DNA from: Artemisia argyi
Taxonomy: Eukaryota > Streptophyta > Magnoliopsida > Asterales > Asteraceae
Length of the DNA: 64,000 nt
Direction of reading: 5' to 3'
Assembly (NCBI GenBank): GCA_030686995.1
Contig: CM060698.1
Coordinates: 137,455,106 to 137,519,105, forward strand
Shown here in pieces: positions 62,823 through 64,000 of the stretch. A program made the position numbers and the translations under genes. The first letter of the stretch is position 1. Every line of letters starts with the position of its first letter. The notes under the pieces were generated by a model, which was not told the DNA's origin, searched no databases, and saw only the letters and a list, made by a program, of their open reading frames with translations.

Positions 62823-64000
62823 TGATGAGGCGAAAAATGATCCATTTTTAGGGGGTCATTTAAGCCCGAATCCGAATTTATTTGATCAAATATTGCCCTA
62901 AATCATTCCTTTTGTGATTTTAGGTACTTTGGGAGTGAAATCTGGAAAAGGAAGCAATTCGGACGTTTTTGGAGCATAAAAGTGAAGAAAACGCCAAAGT
63001 CTTAATTTTCCATGCTGGGAACAGTGCATGACGACGTCAAGAGGAGTTTCCTGACGGCGTCAAGAGTAAAAGTCCATGACGACCCAGAAGAGTTTTGACG
63101 ACGTCATGAAGGTAGGGCGTCAAGAGTTAAAGTCGTGACGGCCTGGAAATGTATTGTTCTTGACGGCGTCAAATGTAGATCTAGGCAGTCCCAGGATTGT
63201 TTTGGAGGCGAGGTGACGGCGTCACCTATTTGGTCTTGATGCCGTCAGACCTCTTTTCCTATATATAGTTTTCTAATTTTTCACATTAAAAAAGAGAAGT
63301 TTTGGGAGAAACCCTAAGTACGATTTTGGTGTAACTTTACAGGTTTTTCAAGGGTTCCAACCCCTTGATACCTTGCATGATTAATCAAGATAAGTGTTCT
63401 TCTAATTCAATCAATATGTCTATGTGTTGGTTGTCTATATCATGTTCTTGTCTTAATTCCATCATGCTAGGCTAGATCTCTTTTGTGTTTGCTTAGATCT
63501 AATGAAACTTGGATATTGATTATGTGTTGATTACTTGTTTATTCTTGTCTTGGATGAATGATTTATATGTTAGGCTTAAGAAAACTGGCAGATCTCCAAT
63601 TGGTAACATGCTTGAACGTCTTAAGAAACATGAACCAACGCGCACTAGGTCTTTATTGGTTGTATTTAATGCATGAGCCACTGTTTACAATCCCTATAGT
63701 TGTGCTGGGCATGGTGTAGGAGGAGATAAGAGCTCATAGAATTGGGGAGTTATGTGTGCCACCCCATGAATGGTATTAAGGAATACGATCCGTCATCCAT
63801 GCAATTATAACAAGTAATTAACGTGTAAAAGATATCTAGGGAGTAGTGAAATCTAAGTAAACACATTTTCTCCAATTACTGCTCACAATTTTAGTATAAA
63901 TTAGTTTACTTTCATTTTTAGTATTTTATTTTGATTGCATCTTAGTATTGGGTTAGTTGAATAGCAACTAATTCCGCCCACTCTTCCAAAACCCGAGATT
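62823..64000 (+). repeat. Right LTR (incomplete at window end)
   Basis: Begins tgatgaggcgaaaaatgatc and follows the left LTR to base 1,178 of about 1,406. Differences include ccg to cca near the start, several cggcg to cgacg changes inside palindromes and a T to G-type change (ggcggcg to ggaggcg). Confidence 0.93.

Larger units (their letters stand above)
55210..64000 (+). mobile_element. LTR retrotransposon, Athila-like, lacking pol (right LTR cut by window end)
   Basis: Left LTR 55210-56615 and right LTR 62823-64000 (incomplete) start with tgatgaggcgaaaaatgatc. I count about eight substitutions, seven of them transitions, over the 1,178 comparable bases (about 99.3% identity). A primer site (tggcgccgcagcccgggga, 56622-56640) follows the left LTR and resembles the tRNA-Asp-type site of Athila elements, imperfectly. 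The 6.2-kb interior has a gag-like ORF and a second plant-specific ORF. No protease, reverse transcriptase, RNase H or integrase motif is present, so the element must depend on proteins made elsewhere. Confidence 0.88.

Overview
This is a repeat-rich window from a plant nuclear genome, very probably a eudicot and most likely Asteraceae. The evidence is AT-rich intergenic DNA, short GT-AG introns, plant-type transposase, Ulp1, B3 and F-box genes, and a gene at 10.6-14.6 kb whose motifs I know from daisy-family genomes (that last point is memory, not a search). I see no rRNA, tRNA, CRISPR array or bacterial-style operon. Exon junctions were placed by eye from splice consensus and frame and are predictions.

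Layout. 0-9 kb: a six-exon acidic gene on the minus strand (288-2523), a 126-residue gene (4802-5182) and a broken B3-domain gene (6080-7525), then a copy of a dispersed repeat called R here (8290-8990). 9.7-14.6 kb: the C-terminal end of a non-LTR reverse transcriptase with a (TAA)n tail, then a long gene with one intron and a -1 frameshift. 14.9-24.2 kb: inverted copies of R flank a short minus-strand coiled-coil ORF and an 11-exon Ulp1/SENP-like cysteine-protease gene (17980-23594), which looks like a Mutator-like element (MULE) carrying Ulp1 with long terminal inverted repeats. 24.4-30.5 kb: an intact B3 gene, an intact F-box gene, a small gene and a fourth copy of R.

30.9-36.6 kb: a FAR1/FHY3-type MULE transposase pseudogene on the minus strand, with a LINE-type insertion inside its first exon and an intron packed with tandem repeats that also occur in an intron of the 18-kb Ulp1 gene. 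38.3-40.1 kb: a complete PIF/Harbinger transposon with an intact transposase, terminal inverted repeats and TAA target duplications. 40.3-42.3 kb: an aconitase gene fragment with introns, broken by small indels and a LINE tail with 15-bp target duplications. 43.0-53.5 kb: a second Ulp1 gene (10 exons, two nonsense codons), a GRF zinc-finger membrane-anchored ORF and a MuDR-type transposase gene (one nonsense codon). Together these look like the gene set of one large decayed MULE. 55.2-64.0 kb: a young LTR retrotransposon of Ty3/Gypsy Athila-like type whose right LTR runs off the window. It has a gag-like ORF and a second plant-specific ORF, each with one lesion, but no pol; its LTRs and spacers are studded with a TGACGGCGTCA palindrome.

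Most transposon genes here are interrupted by only one or two stop codons or single-base indels, so they decayed recently. The genes that still read through are the F-box gene, the B3 gene at 24-26 kb, the Harbinger transposase and several small ORFs.
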